A program made the position numbers and the translations under genes. The notes beneath the pieces are model-generated. The model saw only the letters and a list, made by a program, of their open reading frames with translations, had not been told where the DNA came from and searched no databases. Source: Bacteroidales bacterium (GTDB lineage Bacteria > Bacteroidota > Bacteroidia > Bacteroidales > UBA932). Taken from it: 64,000 nt of DNA. Location: contig JAGAIM010000124.1 of NCBI GenBank assembly GCA_017626555.1, forward strand, positions 1-64,000. Reading direction: 5' to 3'. Positions 26,658 through 37,047 of this stretch are shown here, piece after piece (positions within the stretch are counted from its first letter, which is position 1; the number at the start of each line of letters is the position of its first letter).

Positions 26658-29087
26658 ATGGACTTCAGACTGACCTTCATAACCATCGCTGCCGCTTTGT
26701 CAGCAGGATGCTCCGACAATTATGAGAAGTTTACGCCAGAGCACACCCTCTGGTATGACGAACCTGCCTCCACCTGGGAAGAGACCCTTCCTCTTGGAAA
26801 CGGAAGGCTTGGAATGATGCCCGACGGAGGGATAACGGCCGAAAGGATCGTGCTCAACGAGATATCTATGTGGAGCGGAAGCGAGGCTGACTATGCCAAT
26901 CCCGATGCAGCGGAAAGCCTTCCGGAAATCCGCAGCCTGCTGCTGGAAGGAAGGAACGCCGAAGCACAGAAGGTGATGTACGAGCGTTTCGTGCCACACA
27001 AACCCTCAGACGGAGGCACATACGGAGGATATCAGACGCTGGGCGACCTTCTGATCGAATACGAAGGGCTTCAGAACAGCACATTCCTTACGGAAAGCGG
27101 CACATATAGCAGAAGGCTGGATCTGAGAGAAGCGACTGCATACACAGAGTTCGGAAGCGAAGATGCAAGACATAGCAGAAAGTACTATGTATCAAGGGAT
27201 TGCGACGTAATGATCGTGGAGATTCAGGCAGAGGGGACCCTGGGCTTCAAAGCAAGCCTGGCAAGGGAACAGAATTGCAAAGAGGAGATTACGGAAGAGG
27301 GGCTGATGAAGATAAGCGGGACTCTGGACAGCGGCACGGATGAGCCGGGAGTGAGATACGCCGCATACGCAAAAATCATCACAGAAGGCAAGGATGCACA
27401 GACAATCCCGGACGGGAAAAGCATTACAGTCCGCAATGCGCGGAAGGCCTGGATAATCATATCTGCAGCAACAAGTTACTTTGAAGGAAAGGAATTCGAC
27501 TGCAAGGCAAGGGCTCTGCTCGACAAGGCCACGAAGGGATTCAATCCGAAGAAATTATGGGATTCGTCCGTCAAGGCACATCAGGAACTATATGCAAGAG
27601 CAAGAGTCCGCATAGCCTCATCCGCAGAAAGCGCATCACTGCCCACTGACGAAAGGCTCTACGCATACTCAGAAGGTGCAGAAGACAATGCCTTGGCCTC
27701 TTTATACTATAATTACGGCAGATATCTCCTGATCTGCAGCACACGCGAAGGAAGCCTGCCTCCAAACCTTCAGGGACTCTGGGCAAATACATATCAGACT
27801 CCGTGGAACGGCGACTATCACACCAACATCAACGTACAGATGAATCACTGGATCGCCGAGCAAGGGAATCTCAGCGAACTCCACCTCCCGCTTACCGACC
27901 TGGTGATCAATATGATACCTAGCGGAGAGAAGACAGCGAAAGACTTTTACGGAGAGAATGCGAGAGGCTGGGTGCAACATATGATGACCAACGTATGGAA
28001 CTTTACGGCACCGGGAGAGCATCCGTCCTGGGGAGCCACCAACACAGGAGGAGCCTGGCTCTGCGACCATCTGTGGGAACATTTCGCCTACACCGGAGAT
28101 ATGGAGTACCTTTCCAGAATCTATCCGGCATTGAAGGGAGCATCTGAATTCTTCCTATCGACAATGATACGGGAACCATCACACGGCTACCTTGTCACAG
28201 CGCCGTCCTCTTCTCCTGAAAATTCTTTCTACGAAGACGGACAGGCAGTCAGCATCTGCCTCGGGCCGACAATGGATACACAGTTGGTACGGGAACTCTT
28301 CCAGAACACCATCGAAGCAGGGATTCTGCTTGATTCAACATCACATCAGCCATTCTGCGACACTCTGAAAACGGCTCTGGCACAATTCCCGCCACATCAG
28401 ATAAGCAAGGACGGCTATCTTATGGAATGGCTCGAAGACTATGAAGAAACCGACATACACCACCGCCATATATCGCATCTCTATGGCCTTCATCCCGGCA
28501 ATCAGATATCACCGCGCCTGACTCCGGAACTTGCCGATGCCTGCCGGGTGACACTGAACCGACGGGGCGACGAGGCCACCGGCTGGAGCAGAGCCTGGAA
28601 AATGAATTTCTGGGCACGTCTCGGCGACGGAGACAGAGCATTGAAACTGTTCAGAAGCCTGCTGCATCCTGCCTGCGAAAACGGAAAGGCCAGCCAGCAC
28701 ATCAGCGGAACCTATCCCAACCTGTTCTGCTCACATCCTCCGTTCCAGATAGACGGCAATTTCGGAGGTGCCGCAGGCATCGGAGAAATGCTTCTGCAGA
28801 GCCACGAGGGATATATCCACATACTCCCCGCCCTCCCTGCAGAATGGGCTGAAGGCAGCATCAGAGGATTCAAGGCAAAAGGAGGAGCCGGAATCGATAT
28901 GGTGTGGAAAAAGGGGAAACCTGTGAAGATGAGCGTCACAGGAGGATGGGAAGAATGGGTGCAGATACTCATACCGGAGGGTATGACAGCCTCGGTAAAA
29001 GGCTGCGAGCACAAGTATTACGAGGATTTTGTCGATCTGCGGCTTCCGCAGGGTGAAAAAGCCGAAGTCAGGTTCAGGAGCATCTAG
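26658..29087 (+). CDS. GH95 alpha-L-fucosidase
   Basis: The 809-aa protein matches glycoside hydrolase family 95, inverting enzymes that release alpha-1,2-linked L-fucose (some act on galactose). Landmarks are [19 protein letters not shown], the [15 protein letters not shown] segment with the conserved Asn residues, [12 protein letters not shown], and [14 protein letters not shown] near the C-terminus with the catalytic-base Asp. The N-terminus has a lipobox-like SAGCS at about residue 18, so it is probably a lipoprotein. Its end overlaps the facing nucleotidyltransferase gene by 4 bp. Confidence 0.93.
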   Translation: MDFRLTFITIAAALSAGCSDNYEKFTPEHTLWYDEPASTWEETLPLGNGRLGMMPDGGITAERIVLNEISMWSGSEADYANPDAAESLPEIRSLLLEGRNAEAQKVMYERFVPHKPSDGGTYGGYQTLGDLLIEYEGLQNSTFLTESGTYSRRLDLREATAYTEFGSEDARHSRKYYVSRDCDVMIVEIQAEGTLGFKASLAREQNCKEEITEEGLMKISGTLDSGTDEPGVRYAAYAKIITEGKDAQTIPDGKSITVRNARKAWIIISAATSYFEGKEFDCKARALLDKATKGFNPKKLWDSSVKAHQELYARARVRIASSAESASLPTDERLYAYSEGAEDNALASLYYNYGRYLLICSTREGSLPPNLQGLWANTYQTPWNGDYHTNINVQMNHWIAEQGNLSELHLPLTDLVINMIPSGEKTAKDFYGENARGWVQHMMTNVWNFTAPGEHPSWGATNTGGAWLCDHLWEHFAYTGDMEYLSRIYPALKGASEFFLSTMIREPSHGYLVTAPSSSPENSFYEDGQAVSICLGPTMDTQLVRELFQNTIEAGILLDSTSHQPFCDTLKTALAQFPPHQISKDGYLMEWLEDYEETDIHHRHISHLYGLHPGNQISPRLTPELADACRVTLNRRGDEATGWSRAWKMNFWARLGDGDRALKLFRSLLHPACENGKASQHISGTYPNLFCSHPPFQIDGNFGGAAGIGEMLLQSHEGYIHILPALPAEWAEGSIRGFKAKGGAGIDMVWKKGKPVKMSVTGGWEEWVQILIPEGMTASVKGCEHKYYEDFVDLRLPQGEKAEVRFRSI

Positions 29088-30214
29088 CGCCCGAACCTGA
29101 TCTTTGCGTCGTTCCAGACTTTGGCAAAACCGCTGGATATGGTATGCCAGATCTGTCTGAAAGAATGTCGTGGGAAAAGGGAAAGAAGACCGAACGACCG
29201 GAATATATGCGCAAACATAGCCCAGGTCTTATTCAGCAGATAAATACTTCCCCTCTTCTTATACACCGCTCTTTCCTTGCCAAAATTACCTTCATCAATG
29301 AGTCGTCTCACGATTTTTGAGACTTTCCGTTGATTTGAAGAATCATAAAATGGGAAATCTTCCGCTGGCATACCTAAATGAGAGACAAGAACGCTGCCAA
29401 AAGCCTGCCAAGGCTCAAGCATATCTAGAGATTCCAGAATCGTCCTAAGGCTTTTTCTATCAATATATTCCGCACGAGACTTCAAGAAAAACATCCAATC
29501 ACACAAATGCCTTGCTCCAAGACCATTAATGAGGAAATGATGGAAAAGATGACTAAATACATAAAACGCATTATACTCATCTGACGGAGTATTTACTGGC
29601 ATACCGGCAAACTCCACAGGCACAAGACCGCTATTCAATCCTTTGAGCGAAACCTCCTGATATATCCGGTTAAGACGGGAAGTCGGGTATTGATCCGTAT
29701 ATCTGTGTATTTCCACAGCAATTCTGCCGACAAACAGATCATAATGCTTGCCCACTTCCAGAGCCTTCCTGTCATCGATCTCCGTAGCCAAAGGCTTCAG
29801 CACGTCGTATGATGCAGCATAATTATCGAGCCCCACATAAAGGTCTATATCTCCGCACTGACGAAGTTCGGGCTTTGGATAATATTGAGCAAGCCCCTGT
29901 CCTTTCAGCAGCACAGAAGGTATGCCGGCAGCATTCAATTCCCCTACCACCTTCACAAGCACCCCGTTGAGTTTGCCGTGGGTCATCATATTCGCCATAA
30001 TGAACGTCTTGACCTTCGACTTCAATTCTGGCGAAAGTTTCGATGCGATAGTCCCGTCCGATAGCATCACATCACCGACAATTCCAAGCACAGACTGGGT
30101 CTTTGCCAACTGCACCACTTTTCCCCACTCGTCAAACCCTTCTGGAATCTCCGGGGATGTGCCCCAGAGCCCGCTTCTGAGCAGAGAGAAAAACACCTCT
30201 TCGTAGCGTTCCAT
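29084..30214 (-). CDS. NTP_transf_5-type nucleotidyltransferase-like protein
   Basis: The 376-aa protein matches the uncharacterised nucleotidyltransferase family PF14907. [10 protein letters not shown] strand-loop (about 102-109) is followed by a GDIDLYVG metal-binding motif (121-128), then a long alpha-helical C-terminal part. The ATG at 30214 is preferred to the GTG at 30217. The family is often found near surface-polysaccharide genes; substrate unknown. It is expressed after the aminotransferase gene. Confidence 0.8.
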   Translation of the reverse strand: MERYEEVFFSLLRSGLWGTSPEIPEGFDEWGKVVQLAKTQSVLGIVGDVMLSDGTIASKLSPELKSKVKTFIMANMMTHGKLNGVLVKVVGELNAAGIPSVLLKGQGLAQYYPKPELRQCGDIDLYVGLDNYAASYDVLKPLATEIDDRKALEVGKHYDLFVGRIAVEIHRYTDQYPTSRLNRIYQEVSLKGLNSGLVPVEFAGMPVNTPSDEYNAFYVFSHLFHHFLINGLGARHLCDWMFFLKSRAEYIDRKSLRTILESLDMLEPWQAFGSVLVSHLGMPAEDFPFYDSSNQRKVSKIVRRLIDEGNFGKERAVYKKRGSIYLLNKTWAMFAHIFRSFGLLSLFPRHSFRQIWHTISSGFAKVWNDAKIRFGR

Positions 30215-30216
30215 CA

Positions 30217-31416
30217 CTATTTCTTTAATGAATTATATTTCTCCAATGCCTTCTCCAGCACCACAAGAGCCCTCTTGAGATCGGTCTGATTGAGCACGTA
30301 AGCGATCCTGACCTCATTCCGCCCAAGTCCCGGAGTCGAATAGAAGCCGCTGGCCGGAGCCATCATCACGGTCTCCCCCTCATAATCGAAGTCGCTCAGA
30401 CACCAGGCACAGAAATCGTCCGCATCCTCCACCGGAAGCCTCGCCACGGTATAGAACGCACCCATCGGAATCGGAGAATATACTCCAGGAATCCTGTTCA
30501 AACCATCCACAAGACACTTCCTTCGTGCCACATATTCCTCATATATCTCAGCAGAATACTCCGCAGTGTCCTCTATTGAAGCCTCAGCAATGATCTGGCC
30601 GATGAGCGGCGGGCTGAGACGTGCCTGACAGAATTTCATCACTGCATCACGTACCCTCCTGTTCTTTGTCACCAGAGCACCTATCCTGATTCCGCACTCC
30701 GAATATCTCTTCGACACAGAATCGATCAAAACGACATTCTCCTCTATCCCCTCAAGGTGACAGGCTGAAATATAAGGCGACCCCGTATAGATGAACTCCC
30801 TATAGACCTCATCTGAAAAGAGATACAGATCGTACTTCTTCACGATATCGCGTATCTGATTCATCTCTGCACGTGTATAAAGATAGCCTGTCGGATTGTT
30901 GGGGTTGCAGATAAGGATGGCCTTGGTCCTCTCTGTGATGAGCCTCTCGAATTCCTCCACCGGAGGCAGGGCGAAGCCTGTCTCTATGGAAGAAGGCACC
31001 GACTTTATCACAGCACCTGCCGAGACAGCGAAAGCCATATAATTGGCGTATGCCGGCTCCGGAACGATGATCTCATCTCCCGGATTCAGACAAGACAGAA
31101 AGGCGAACAGAACGGCCTCAGAGCCACCTGTAGTGACGATTATGTCATCCGGAGTCAGCGAGATATTGTATCTGCTGTAATAATTGGCAAGTTTCTCCCT
31201 CAACGAAAGGAAACCGGAACTGGGGCTATACTCCAGCACACTCCTGTCGATGCTCTTCATAACGTCGAGAGCCTTCTGCGGAGTGGGAAGATCCGGCTGT
31301 CCGATGTTGAGATGATATACTTTCACTCCCCGAGCCTTCGCATCATTGGCCAGCGGAGTAAGTTTTCTGATCGGCGAAGAGGGCATCTCACACCCTCTGA
31401 CTGAAATATCAGGCAT
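30217..31416 (-). CDS. Class I/II PLP-dependent aminotransferase
   Basis: This 399-aa fold-type I aminotransferase has a HLNIGQPDLPTP start, ICNPNNPTG (169-177), SDEVYREF (201-208), PLP Lys236 (DSVSKRYS) and a C-terminal RIAYVLN segment. These fit the aspartate-aminotransferase Ib-like group. The amino-acid substrate is not clear. It forms a unit with manC 8 bp upstream. Confidence 0.9.
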   Translation of the reverse strand: MPDISVRGCEMPSSPIRKLTPLANDAKARGVKVYHLNIGQPDLPTPQKALDVMKSIDRSVLEYSPSSGFLSLREKLANYYSRYNISLTPDDIIVTTGGSEAVLFAFLSCLNPGDEIIVPEPAYANYMAFAVSAGAVIKSVPSSIETGFALPPVEEFERLITERTKAILICNPNNPTGYLYTRAEMNQIRDIVKKYDLYLFSDEVYREFIYTGSPYISACHLEGIEENVVLIDSVSKRYSECGIRIGALVTKNRRVRDAVMKFCQARLSPPLIGQIIAEASIEDTAEYSAEIYEEYVARRKCLVDGLNRIPGVYSPIPMGAFYTVARLPVEDADDFCAWCLSDFDYEGETVMMAPASGFYSTPGLGRNEVRIAYVLNQTDLKRALVVLEKALEKYNSLKK

Positions 31417-31424
31417 ACACTACT

Positions 31425-32474
31425 TTATTTCTTGAATTCCTTTATTCTCTGTTCCTCGCTAAGGCGACAGACCAGGATACGTCCTGCGCGCTCCACAACG
31501 ATGCTGTCCTCGATGCCCTCCAGAACCACGCTAGAGGCATCCGGAGCGTGGACAATACATCCCCTGCACTCATACAGATGAACATTTTCCCCCACCACGG
31601 CATTACCGTTATCATCGTGAGGAAGAAGCGTCCACAGAGAGCCCCAGGTACCCACATCGCTCCATCCGAAATCCGACGGATAGGTATATATATAGTCCGC
31701 TTTCTCCATCACTGCATAGTCGATGGAAATCTTCTCACAGGTCGGGAAAATCTCCTCCACCACCTTTTTCTCATCCAACGTATAGAAGGACTCAGCCATC
31801 CTGTCCATCCTGGAAGCAAGATCAGGAGTAAAACGGCGGATCGAGGAAACAATCGTTTCCACGTTCCACACAAATATTCCCGCATTCCAGAAATAATTTC
31901 CTGCCTCAAGGTATCTGCGAGCCGTCTCCAGATCGGGTTTTTCCCTGAACGACTCAACGGCACATATCTCCGAGCCATCCACCCTTCCCGAAGCAGCGAT
32001 ATAGCCATATCCTGTCTCAGGACGAGTCGGCTTGACTCCAAGAGTCACGACCCTCTCCCCCTCTGAAGCAAAGGCAAGTGCATTGCGGATTATACGTCTG
32101 AACTCCTCCACATCCGTCACCAGAGCATCTGAAGGGGTCACGACTATATTTGCAGAAGGATGCCGTAGCATTATCTTCCAGCAGGCGTATGCGATGCAAG
32201 GAGCAGTATTACGAGCACAAGGCTCAGCAAGAATATTGCTTTCCGGGATCTGCGGAATCTGCGACTTGACAATATCGACATAGTCCTCGCTCGTCACCAC
32301 CCACACATTCTCCAGAGGGCACAAAGGCGCAAAACGCTCGACAGTCATCTGGATCATAGTCCTACCACGCCCAAGCACGTCCACGAACTGCTTCGGGAAC
32401 TCCGGCGTACTCATCGGCCAGAACCTGCTGCCGATCCCTCCGGCCATAATAACTACATTTGTGTTGGTGTTCAT
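31425..32474 (-). CDS. manC: Mannose-1-phosphate guanylyltransferase
   Basis: The enzyme makes GDP-mannose from mannose-1-phosphate and GTP. The 349-aa protein has the nucleotide-binding motif MAGGIGSRFWPMS (10-22), FPKQF, AEPCARNTAP, TPSDALV and GYGYI, and lacks the C-terminal isomerase cupin of long ManC forms. GDP-mannose is a precursor for surface glycans, consistent with the polysaccharide locus that follows. A complete promoter precedes it. Confidence 0.92.
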   Translation of the reverse strand: MNTNTNVVIMAGGIGSRFWPMSTPEFPKQFVDVLGRGRTMIQMTVERFAPLCPLENVWVVTSEDYVDIVKSQIPQIPESNILAEPCARNTAPCIAYACWKIMLRHPSANIVVTPSDALVTDVEEFRRIIRNALAFASEGERVVTLGVKPTRPETGYGYIAASGRVDGSEICAVESFREKPDLETARRYLEAGNYFWNAGIFVWNVETIVSSIRRFTPDLASRMDRMAESFYTLDEKKVVEEIFPTCEKISIDYAVMEKADYIYTYPSDFGWSDVGTWGSLWTLLPHDDNGNAVVGENVHLYECRGCIVHAPDASSVVLEGIEDSIVVERAGRILVCRLSEEQRIKEFKK

Positions 32475-32509
32475 ATAAATGACAATCTTACAATACGGAC
32501 TAATTCAAG

Positions 32510-32541
32510 CAAAAATACAATCTTTATGCAAAACGGCCAAA
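32510..32541 (-). promoter_or_regulatory. Complete -33/-7 promoter for manC
   Basis: On the minus strand TTTG (plus 32538-32541) is followed after 20 bp by TATTTTTG (plus 32510-32517), the Bacteroides promoter layout, about 36 bp before the ATG. The rest of the 32475-32646 gap shows nothing else. Confidence 0.65.
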
Positions 32542-32646
32542 TATTCCTGCAAGCATAAAAAAGGAGGAACCTTATTACAAAGTTCTTTCCAATCCTCACA
32601 ATGCGAGTGATGACGAGCAGCAGTTTCTCACAATCAGGAATCAAAA

Positions 32647-33702
32647 TTATTGATAGAACAGATTCAGGGGAATCTCATAATCCAATATTCCAGACAATTT
32701 TCGGATACCAAGATAACAGCCGACAGGATTCAGGTTCAAGGAATTGATATGAGGATTATCCAACTTCACCAAAGCTTCTTTCCACTCAGGCACCAAGTCA
32801 TAGATATACGCCTCCTTTTCATCCTGCGACATTGTCTCAGCACACGAGACAAGATCATCGAAAACCGGCTTCAGATGTGTCTTTCCAATTTCCTGCATTG
32901 CATTCTCCACCTGACGGGAACTGATATACCTGAACATCAAATCCGGCTCAGGATGCCCGAACAAAGAAATCAGAAACATAAAGTCATGAGTATCACCTAT
33001 TTTATGGCTCTGAACCACAGAGTTGAACATATCCAAGGAGACAGATTTCTTATAAAACAGATCATAAGAGTTGAACAACAGTGTTTTAACACTCCGTCTG
33101 GATAGCAAGCCTCTGAAACCCATACAGCATCCGATCTGTTGCAGATATGCGGAATCCAACGGTGTGGATTCAGAAGCCTTAACCACTGTTTCAGTCATCT
33201 TCTGAAGCATCTGCTTGAAGTTCGCACGGTCACACGGAAAATTAAGTTGGGAAAAAACAATCATCGCCAATAACGACAAAGTGTTTTCCGTTAATTTGGG
33301 AACAATCTGTATAGCCTCATCTATAACAGACGAAAGAGTGGTCGAAGTTGCATCCTCACTCAATCTTTCTATAAGAAGATCAATCAGATTCTCCCCCGTG
33401 AATTCATTTCCAGATCGTATATATTCCTTTGTCGCCTCACGAAAAGACATCTGAACTGAAGGCTCCTCAAAACGATTTAGTAACTTTCCATCAATCGCCC
33501 CCAAGCGCTGAAGTACACTGTCAGTGAATGCGTCGAAACGCTTTTCTGCCTCAGCATAGGCCTTGGAAGCATACTTTTCCATCTCAGTCCTAAGGATATC
33601 GCTGCATATCTCCTTGACATCGGAATAGCCAAGACCACTATGGATCATTCCAATCTGAATCTGGGTCGAATTATCACCCGCCCTCTGCTTATTTGCTTCC
33701 AT
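32647..33702 (-). CDS. AGDN-motif protein, LPO_1073/Vpar_1526-like
   Basis: The 351-aa protein starts KQRAGDNSTQIQIG, then GLGYSDVKEICSDIL, a charged helix and a long alpha-helical body. The N-terminus looks like the uncharacterised LPO_1073/Vpar_1526 family, recognised from memory with moderate certainty. The neighbouring small membrane protein ends with nearly the same AGDN segment, implying that the two share a partner or assemble together. The ATG at 33702 lies inside the end of the neighbour's gene, so the two are translationally coupled. Function unknown. Confidence 0.65.
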   Translation of the reverse strand: MEANKQRAGDNSTQIQIGMIHSGLGYSDVKEICSDILRTEMEKYASKAYAEAEKRFDAFTDSVLQRLGAIDGKLLNRFEEPSVQMSFREATKEYIRSGNEFTGENLIDLLIERLSEDATSTTLSSVIDEAIQIVPKLTENTLSLLAMIVFSQLNFPCDRANFKQMLQKMTETVVKASESTPLDSAYLQQIGCCMGFRGLLSRRSVKTLLFNSYDLFYKKSVSLDMFNSVVQSHKIGDTHDFMFLISLFGHPEPDLMFRYISSRQVENAMQEIGKTHLKPVFDDLVSCAETMSQDEKEAYIYDLVPEWKEALVKLDNPHINSLNLNPVGCYLGIRKLSGILDYEIPLNLFYQ

Positions 33703-33874
33703 TATGTTCACTGTTTATATTGCCCACCTGCACCTGAATGGCATTATCTCCTGCTTTCTGTTTCATCTTGGATTTCTGCCTCATACCGGCACGAAATCCC
33801 ACTCTACCACCTATCAGCCCACCAACCAAAAGCATTATCAGTTCTGTCCCTAATCCTTCGAACAATCCTATCAT
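33689..33874 (-). CDS. Small membrane protein with a C-terminal AGDN motif
   Basis: From the ATG at 33874 this is a 61-aa protein: a glycine-rich transmembrane helix (IMLLVGGLIGGRVGF), a basic linker, and KQKAGDNAIQVQVGNIN. The tail mirrors the N-terminus of the next gene's product. Its gene overlaps that gene by 14 bp. It may tether the larger protein to the membrane. Confidence 0.6.
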   Translation of the reverse strand: MIGLFEGLGTELIMLLVGGLIGGRVGFRAGMRQKSKMKQKAGDNAIQVQVGNINSEHNGSK

Positions 33875-33960
33875 AAGCACTACTATATCAGTTTTAATCC
33901 CTCATTAGTTTATAAAGTCAAGAATATGCTTTGAAATGGTTTGTATCCAAGCATACATTC

Positions 33961-34473
33961 TCATAGCAAAGCGTGTGGCACGTATGTAGAAAGATCAACA
34001 TCAGGCAAGATACTACCTTTGCGTCTGACCTCAGTAACGAAATCTTTTGCTTCCTCTAATGTTATCAATCTTCTGCGGATAGCATAATAAATAAAATCAA
34101 TCGTGGTCAAATACACGATACCATATCTACTACAATATTCAGTTGTATCTTTTAAATTACTGCTACCGATGACATTATTTGTAAATCGACAATATGCAAG
34201 ACAAGCACTCTCTCCCTTACCCTTATTCTCCATCAATCTGAAATACTCACACATCATATCCCCAGATGCCTTAAAAGAAAATAATTCAATATTTTTCAGA
34301 AATTCCATCTGGTTATCAAGTTGCATTTTAACATCGCCCTTCAATTCTCCATAAACTATATCCAGAACAATAAAATCATATTCAACAAGAATTTCAGGCA
34401 ACATACTCAGATATCCTCCCTTAGCGAAATGAATGATCACATCCGCATCCAACACCACTTTTACCTTGCTCAT
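33961..34473 (-). CDS. PIN-domain-like protein of an XRE/ImmA-like cassette
   Basis: The 170-aa protein begins KVVLDADVIIHFAKGG, with a PIN-type first acidic residue, and keeps further acidic positions (IVLDIVYGELKG; GKGESACLAYC) and a final YLTTIDF near residue 125. This fits the PIN ribonuclease fold seen in toxins. The gene is 4 bp after the ImmA/IrrE-like gene, itself coupled to an XRE regulator. Together they look like a three-gene toxin-antitoxin-type or phage-like regulatory cassette. Confidence 0.7.
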   Translation of the reverse strand: MSKVKVVLDADVIIHFAKGGYLSMLPEILVEYDFIVLDIVYGELKGDVKMQLDNQMEFLKNIELFSFKASGDMMCEYFRLMENKGKGESACLAYCRFTNNVIGSSNLKDTTEYCSRYGIVYLTTIDFIYYAIRRRLITLEEAKDFVTEVRRKGSILPDVDLSTYVPHALL

Positions 34474-34477
34474 TATA

Positions 34478-35170
34478 TTATATCATATTCATTAATTCAA
34501 CATAATGTCCTTCTGATATTTTACCCTTTTCAAACAATTCTCTCGCTATGGCTCCAAAATCGCCAATTATCAGACCATCATTTCCCGGTAAATACAACGA
34601 GATATCATAACCATATTCTTTCGCCGTTTCCACTTTAGGCATCTTTAAAAGCACTTGAAGTTTCTTCTCATCAATGACACCTATGGATTTTAACCTATAG
34701 AGCATTGATTCCCTTGACACCCCGTAAAGTTGCTCCAAGCGTAAAACTGTGGCAATGCTTAAAGCATTCCCAATACTTTCCTTTGAATGAATCTGTTGAA
34801 GTACAGATTCCTGAGGCATCAACAGAGCCGAAGCAAACATATTTGCATTTTTTTCCGCCACGCCGTCTGGATCCATACCACAGATATGCGGTCTGGGGTT
34901 TTCATCATAAAAGAGATGATATAATTCGTGTGCGATTGTAAAATGTTGGCGCCCGAGGGTTCTGGTGCTGTTTATCAGCACAAATTTATCACCCGATCTG
35001 GCCTTCAACGACATCCCATAGGCATTTTCCGAAAGCGGCCTATAGAGAGTCAGGATATTACATTTTCGCAAAACTGTCTTCATATCCAAAGGTTCGGTAT
35101 GGCTAAATCCATTTTCAGCCCTGAACTTAGCAGCCAACACCTCAGCATCTCTCACATTAATCCTTCTCAT
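34478..35170 (-). CDS. ImmA/IrrE-family metallopeptidase
   Basis: The zinc motif HELYH (81-85, in FTIAHELYHLFYDE) identifies an ImmA/IrrE (COG2856) peptidase. It is 231 aa from the ATG at 35170, which overlaps the XRE gene end by 14 bp. ImmA-type proteases cleave XRE repressors encoded next to them, releasing the operon from repression. Here the partner repressor would be the XRE protein at 35157-35501. Confidence 0.88.
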   Translation of the reverse strand: MRRINVRDAEVLAAKFRAENGFSHTEPLDMKTVLRKCNILTLYRPLSENAYGMSLKARSGDKFVLINSTRTLGRQHFTIAHELYHLFYDENPRPHICGMDPDGVAEKNANMFASALLMPQESVLQQIHSKESIGNALSIATVLRLEQLYGVSRESMLYRLKSIGVIDEKKLQVLLKMPKVETAKEYGYDISLYLPGNDGLIIGDFGAIARELFEKGKISEGHYVELMNMI

Positions 35171-35501
35171 CTTCAAGCAACCTTTTGATCTTCAAATAAT
35201 TCTTAACAATTCTTTTGAAATACGATATCTCATTCATATCCTCAGCAGACAACTCATCTACGCGAAACGCGCATACCAGCATATTATCCACAACATCCTT
35301 ATTTTCTTCAAGCAGTAAATGTACGTCACATCCGAACAAGTCTGCAGACCTCAAAAGAACTTCCATCGGAGCCTCGCGCGCACCATCTTCATAATTAGAG
35401 TACGCCGACCGGGTAATACCCAGATAATCAGCCACCTGCTGTTGAGTAAGGTTATTCGCTCCTCTCAGCATTGAGAGATTTTTTCCAATAATCGCTTTCA
35501 T
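35157..35501 (-). CDS. XRE-family HTH repressor
   Basis: The 114-aa protein (ATG at 35501) has a Cro/CI-type HTH at about residues 4-60: LTQQQVADYLGITRSAYSNY. A start at 35516 is possible but lies almost at the predicted transcription start. It heads an operon with an ImmA/IrrE peptidase and a PIN protein, and probably binds the palindrome just upstream. Confidence 0.88.
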   Translation of the reverse strand: MKAIIGKNLSMLRGANNLTQQQVADYLGITRSAYSNYEDGAREAPMEVLLRSADLFGCDVHLLLEENKDVVDNMLVCAFRVDELSAEDMNEISYFKRIVKNYLKIKRLLEDEKD

Positions 35502-35518
35502 ATACACCCATATCATTC

Positions 35519-35565
35519 TGTGGCAAAACTACACATTTTATTCCACAAATACAATATTTGCCACA
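35519..35565 (-). promoter_or_regulatory. Operator/promoter of the XRE/ImmA/PIN operon
   Basis: TGTGGCAAA (35519-35527) and TTTGCCACA (35557-35565) form a perfect 9-bp inverted repeat with 29 bp between. A minus-strand -7 box TAGTTTTG (plus 35524-35531) overlaps the proximal arm. A bound repressor at both arms would cover the promoter, as for autoregulated XRE genes. Confidence 0.65.
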
Positions 35566-35650
35566 TTAAAATCTAAAAACAATCGCGACTAAAATATTTC
35601 CATCTTCCATTAAGTTTTCAACCCGCGTGGAAATGCACGTCACCAGATAC

Positions 35651-35678
35651 AAAAAGAGGGACCATAAAAGTCCCTCTT
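35651..35678 (-). terminator. Intrinsic terminator after the UDP-sugar dehydrogenase gene
   Basis: AAGAGGGAC (35654-35662) pairs with GTCCCTCTT (35670-35678); on the minus strand the stem is followed by a run of Ts. It lies directly after the stop codon at 35682. Confidence 0.8.
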
Positions 35679-35681
35679 AAA

Positions 35682-37004
35682 TCAGTCCCTCCTGAAAACG
35701 TCTCTTGTATAGACCTTGTCCGCCACATCGTCCAGGCAAGGATCATAGCGGTTGGCAATAATGGCATCGCATTGAGCCTTGAAAACGGCCAGATCGTTCA
35801 CCACCCGGCTGCCGAAGAACGTGGTTCCATCCTCGAGAGTCGGCTCATAAATCACCACCGTCGCGCCCTTTGCCTTGATACGCTTCATCACGCCCTGGAT
35901 CGCACTCTGACGGAAATTATCACTGTTCGCCTTCATCGTCAAGCGATACACGCCCACAACACACTCACGCTCGTGCTCCGAAGAAAAGGCATTCTGTTCG
36001 GAATAATTGTAATACCCGGCCTTGGCCAGCACCTGATCCGCAATGAAATCCTTACGCGTACGGTTGCTCTCCACGATGGCAGTCATCATATTCTGAGGCA
36101 CATCATCATAGTTCGCAAGCAACTGTTTCGTATCCTTTGGAAGGCAATACCCGCCATATCCGAACGACGGATTGTTGTAATGGCTGCCGATTCGAGGATC
36201 GAGGCCGACTCCATTAATAATAGCCTGAGTGTCAAGACCCTTCATTTCAGCGTACGTATCCAACTCATTGAAATACGACACACGGAGAGCCAGATAGGTA
36301 TTCGCGAACAACTTCACCGCTTCAGCCTCCTTCAAACCCATAAAGAGAGTAGGAATATCCTCTTTAATCGCGCCTTCCTGAAGCAGACCGGCAAATGTCC
36401 TTGCTGCTGCATTCATACGGTCAAAATCCGCAATCATTGCAATCGCACGGTTTTCGTCATCAAAATTGTTGATTAACTTTGGAGTACCCACAATGATTCT
36501 TGAAGGATAGAGATTGTCATACAACGCCTTGGACTCACGAAGGAACTCCGGAGAGAAAAGAAGATTGAACTTCTTGCCACGAAGATTATCTGAATAAGCA
36601 AAACGAAGAGCATACTTGACATAAAGACTGCGGCAATATCCCACCGGAATGGTCGATTTGATGACCATAACCGCATCCGGATTAACCTCAAGAACAAGGT
36701 CAATCACAGCCTCAACCGCAGAAGTGTCAAAGAAATTCTTCTTTGCATCATAGTTGGTCGGAGCCGCAATCACCACAAACTCAGCATCACGATAGGCTGC
36801 TGCGCCGTCAAGAGTCGCCGTCAGATCCAACTCCTTCTCCGCAAAAAACTTCTCAATATATTCATCCTGGATAGGGCTTATCCTGCGATTGATCTTCTCC
36901 ACCTTCTCCGGAACCACATCCACAGCCGTAACTGTATGATTCTGCGCCAGAAGCGTGGCCATCGACAAACCCACATATCCCGTACCTGCTACTGCTATTT
37001 TCAT
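35682..37004 (-). CDS. UDP-glucose/nucleotide-sugar 6-dehydrogenase
   Basis: The enzyme oxidises a UDP-sugar at C6, most likely UDP-glucose to UDP-glucuronate, using NAD+. From the ATG at 37004 it is 440 aa: Rossmann motif AGTGYVGLS (6-14), FSPEFLRE, and the catalytic Cys near residue 287 in [14 protein letters not shown]. An open reading 50 codons longer begins in the ncRNA region and is rejected. The epimerase at 37965 would convert its product to UDP-galacturonate. Confidence 0.92.
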   Translation of the reverse strand: MKIAVAGTGYVGLSMATLLAQNHTVTAVDVVPEKVEKINRRISPIQDEYIEKFFAEKELDLTATLDGAAAYRDAEFVVIAAPTNYDAKKNFFDTSAVEAVIDLVLEVNPDAVMVIKSTIPVGYCRSLYVKYALRFAYSDNLRGKKFNLLFSPEFLRESKALYDNLYPSRIIVGTPKLINNFDDENRAIAMIADFDRMNAAARTFAGLLQEGAIKEDIPTLFMGLKEAEAVKLFANTYLALRVSYFNELDTYAEMKGLDTQAIINGVGLDPRIGSHYNNPSFGYGGYCLPKDTKQLLANYDDVPQNMMTAIVESNRTRKDFIADQVLAKAGYYNYSEQNAFSSEHERECVVGVYRLTMKANSDNFRQSAIQGVMKRIKAKGATVVIYEPTLEDGTTFFGSRVVNDLAVFKAQCDAIIANRYDPCLDDVADKVYTRDVFRRD

Positions 37005-37034
37005 AAATATATTTTTATTTTTCTTTAAATAAAC

Positions 37035-37042
37035 TATCTTTG
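37035..37042 (+). promoter_or_regulatory. -7 promoter box of candidate small RNA A
   Basis: TATCTTTG, a perfect TAnnTTTG match, lies at the same distance from the conserved RNA core as the weaker box of copy B. It points away from the dehydrogenase gene. Confidence 0.6.
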
Positions 37043-37047
37043 CACTT

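Noticed and set aside
35640-35650. GCACGTCACC similar to the end of the palindromic-repeat core
   Set aside because: Only ten bases match, and no core or arms are present; probably chance.
35772-36476. Plus-strand open frame of about 234 codons
   Set aside because: Antisense to the UDP-sugar dehydrogenase; codon content mirrors that gene.
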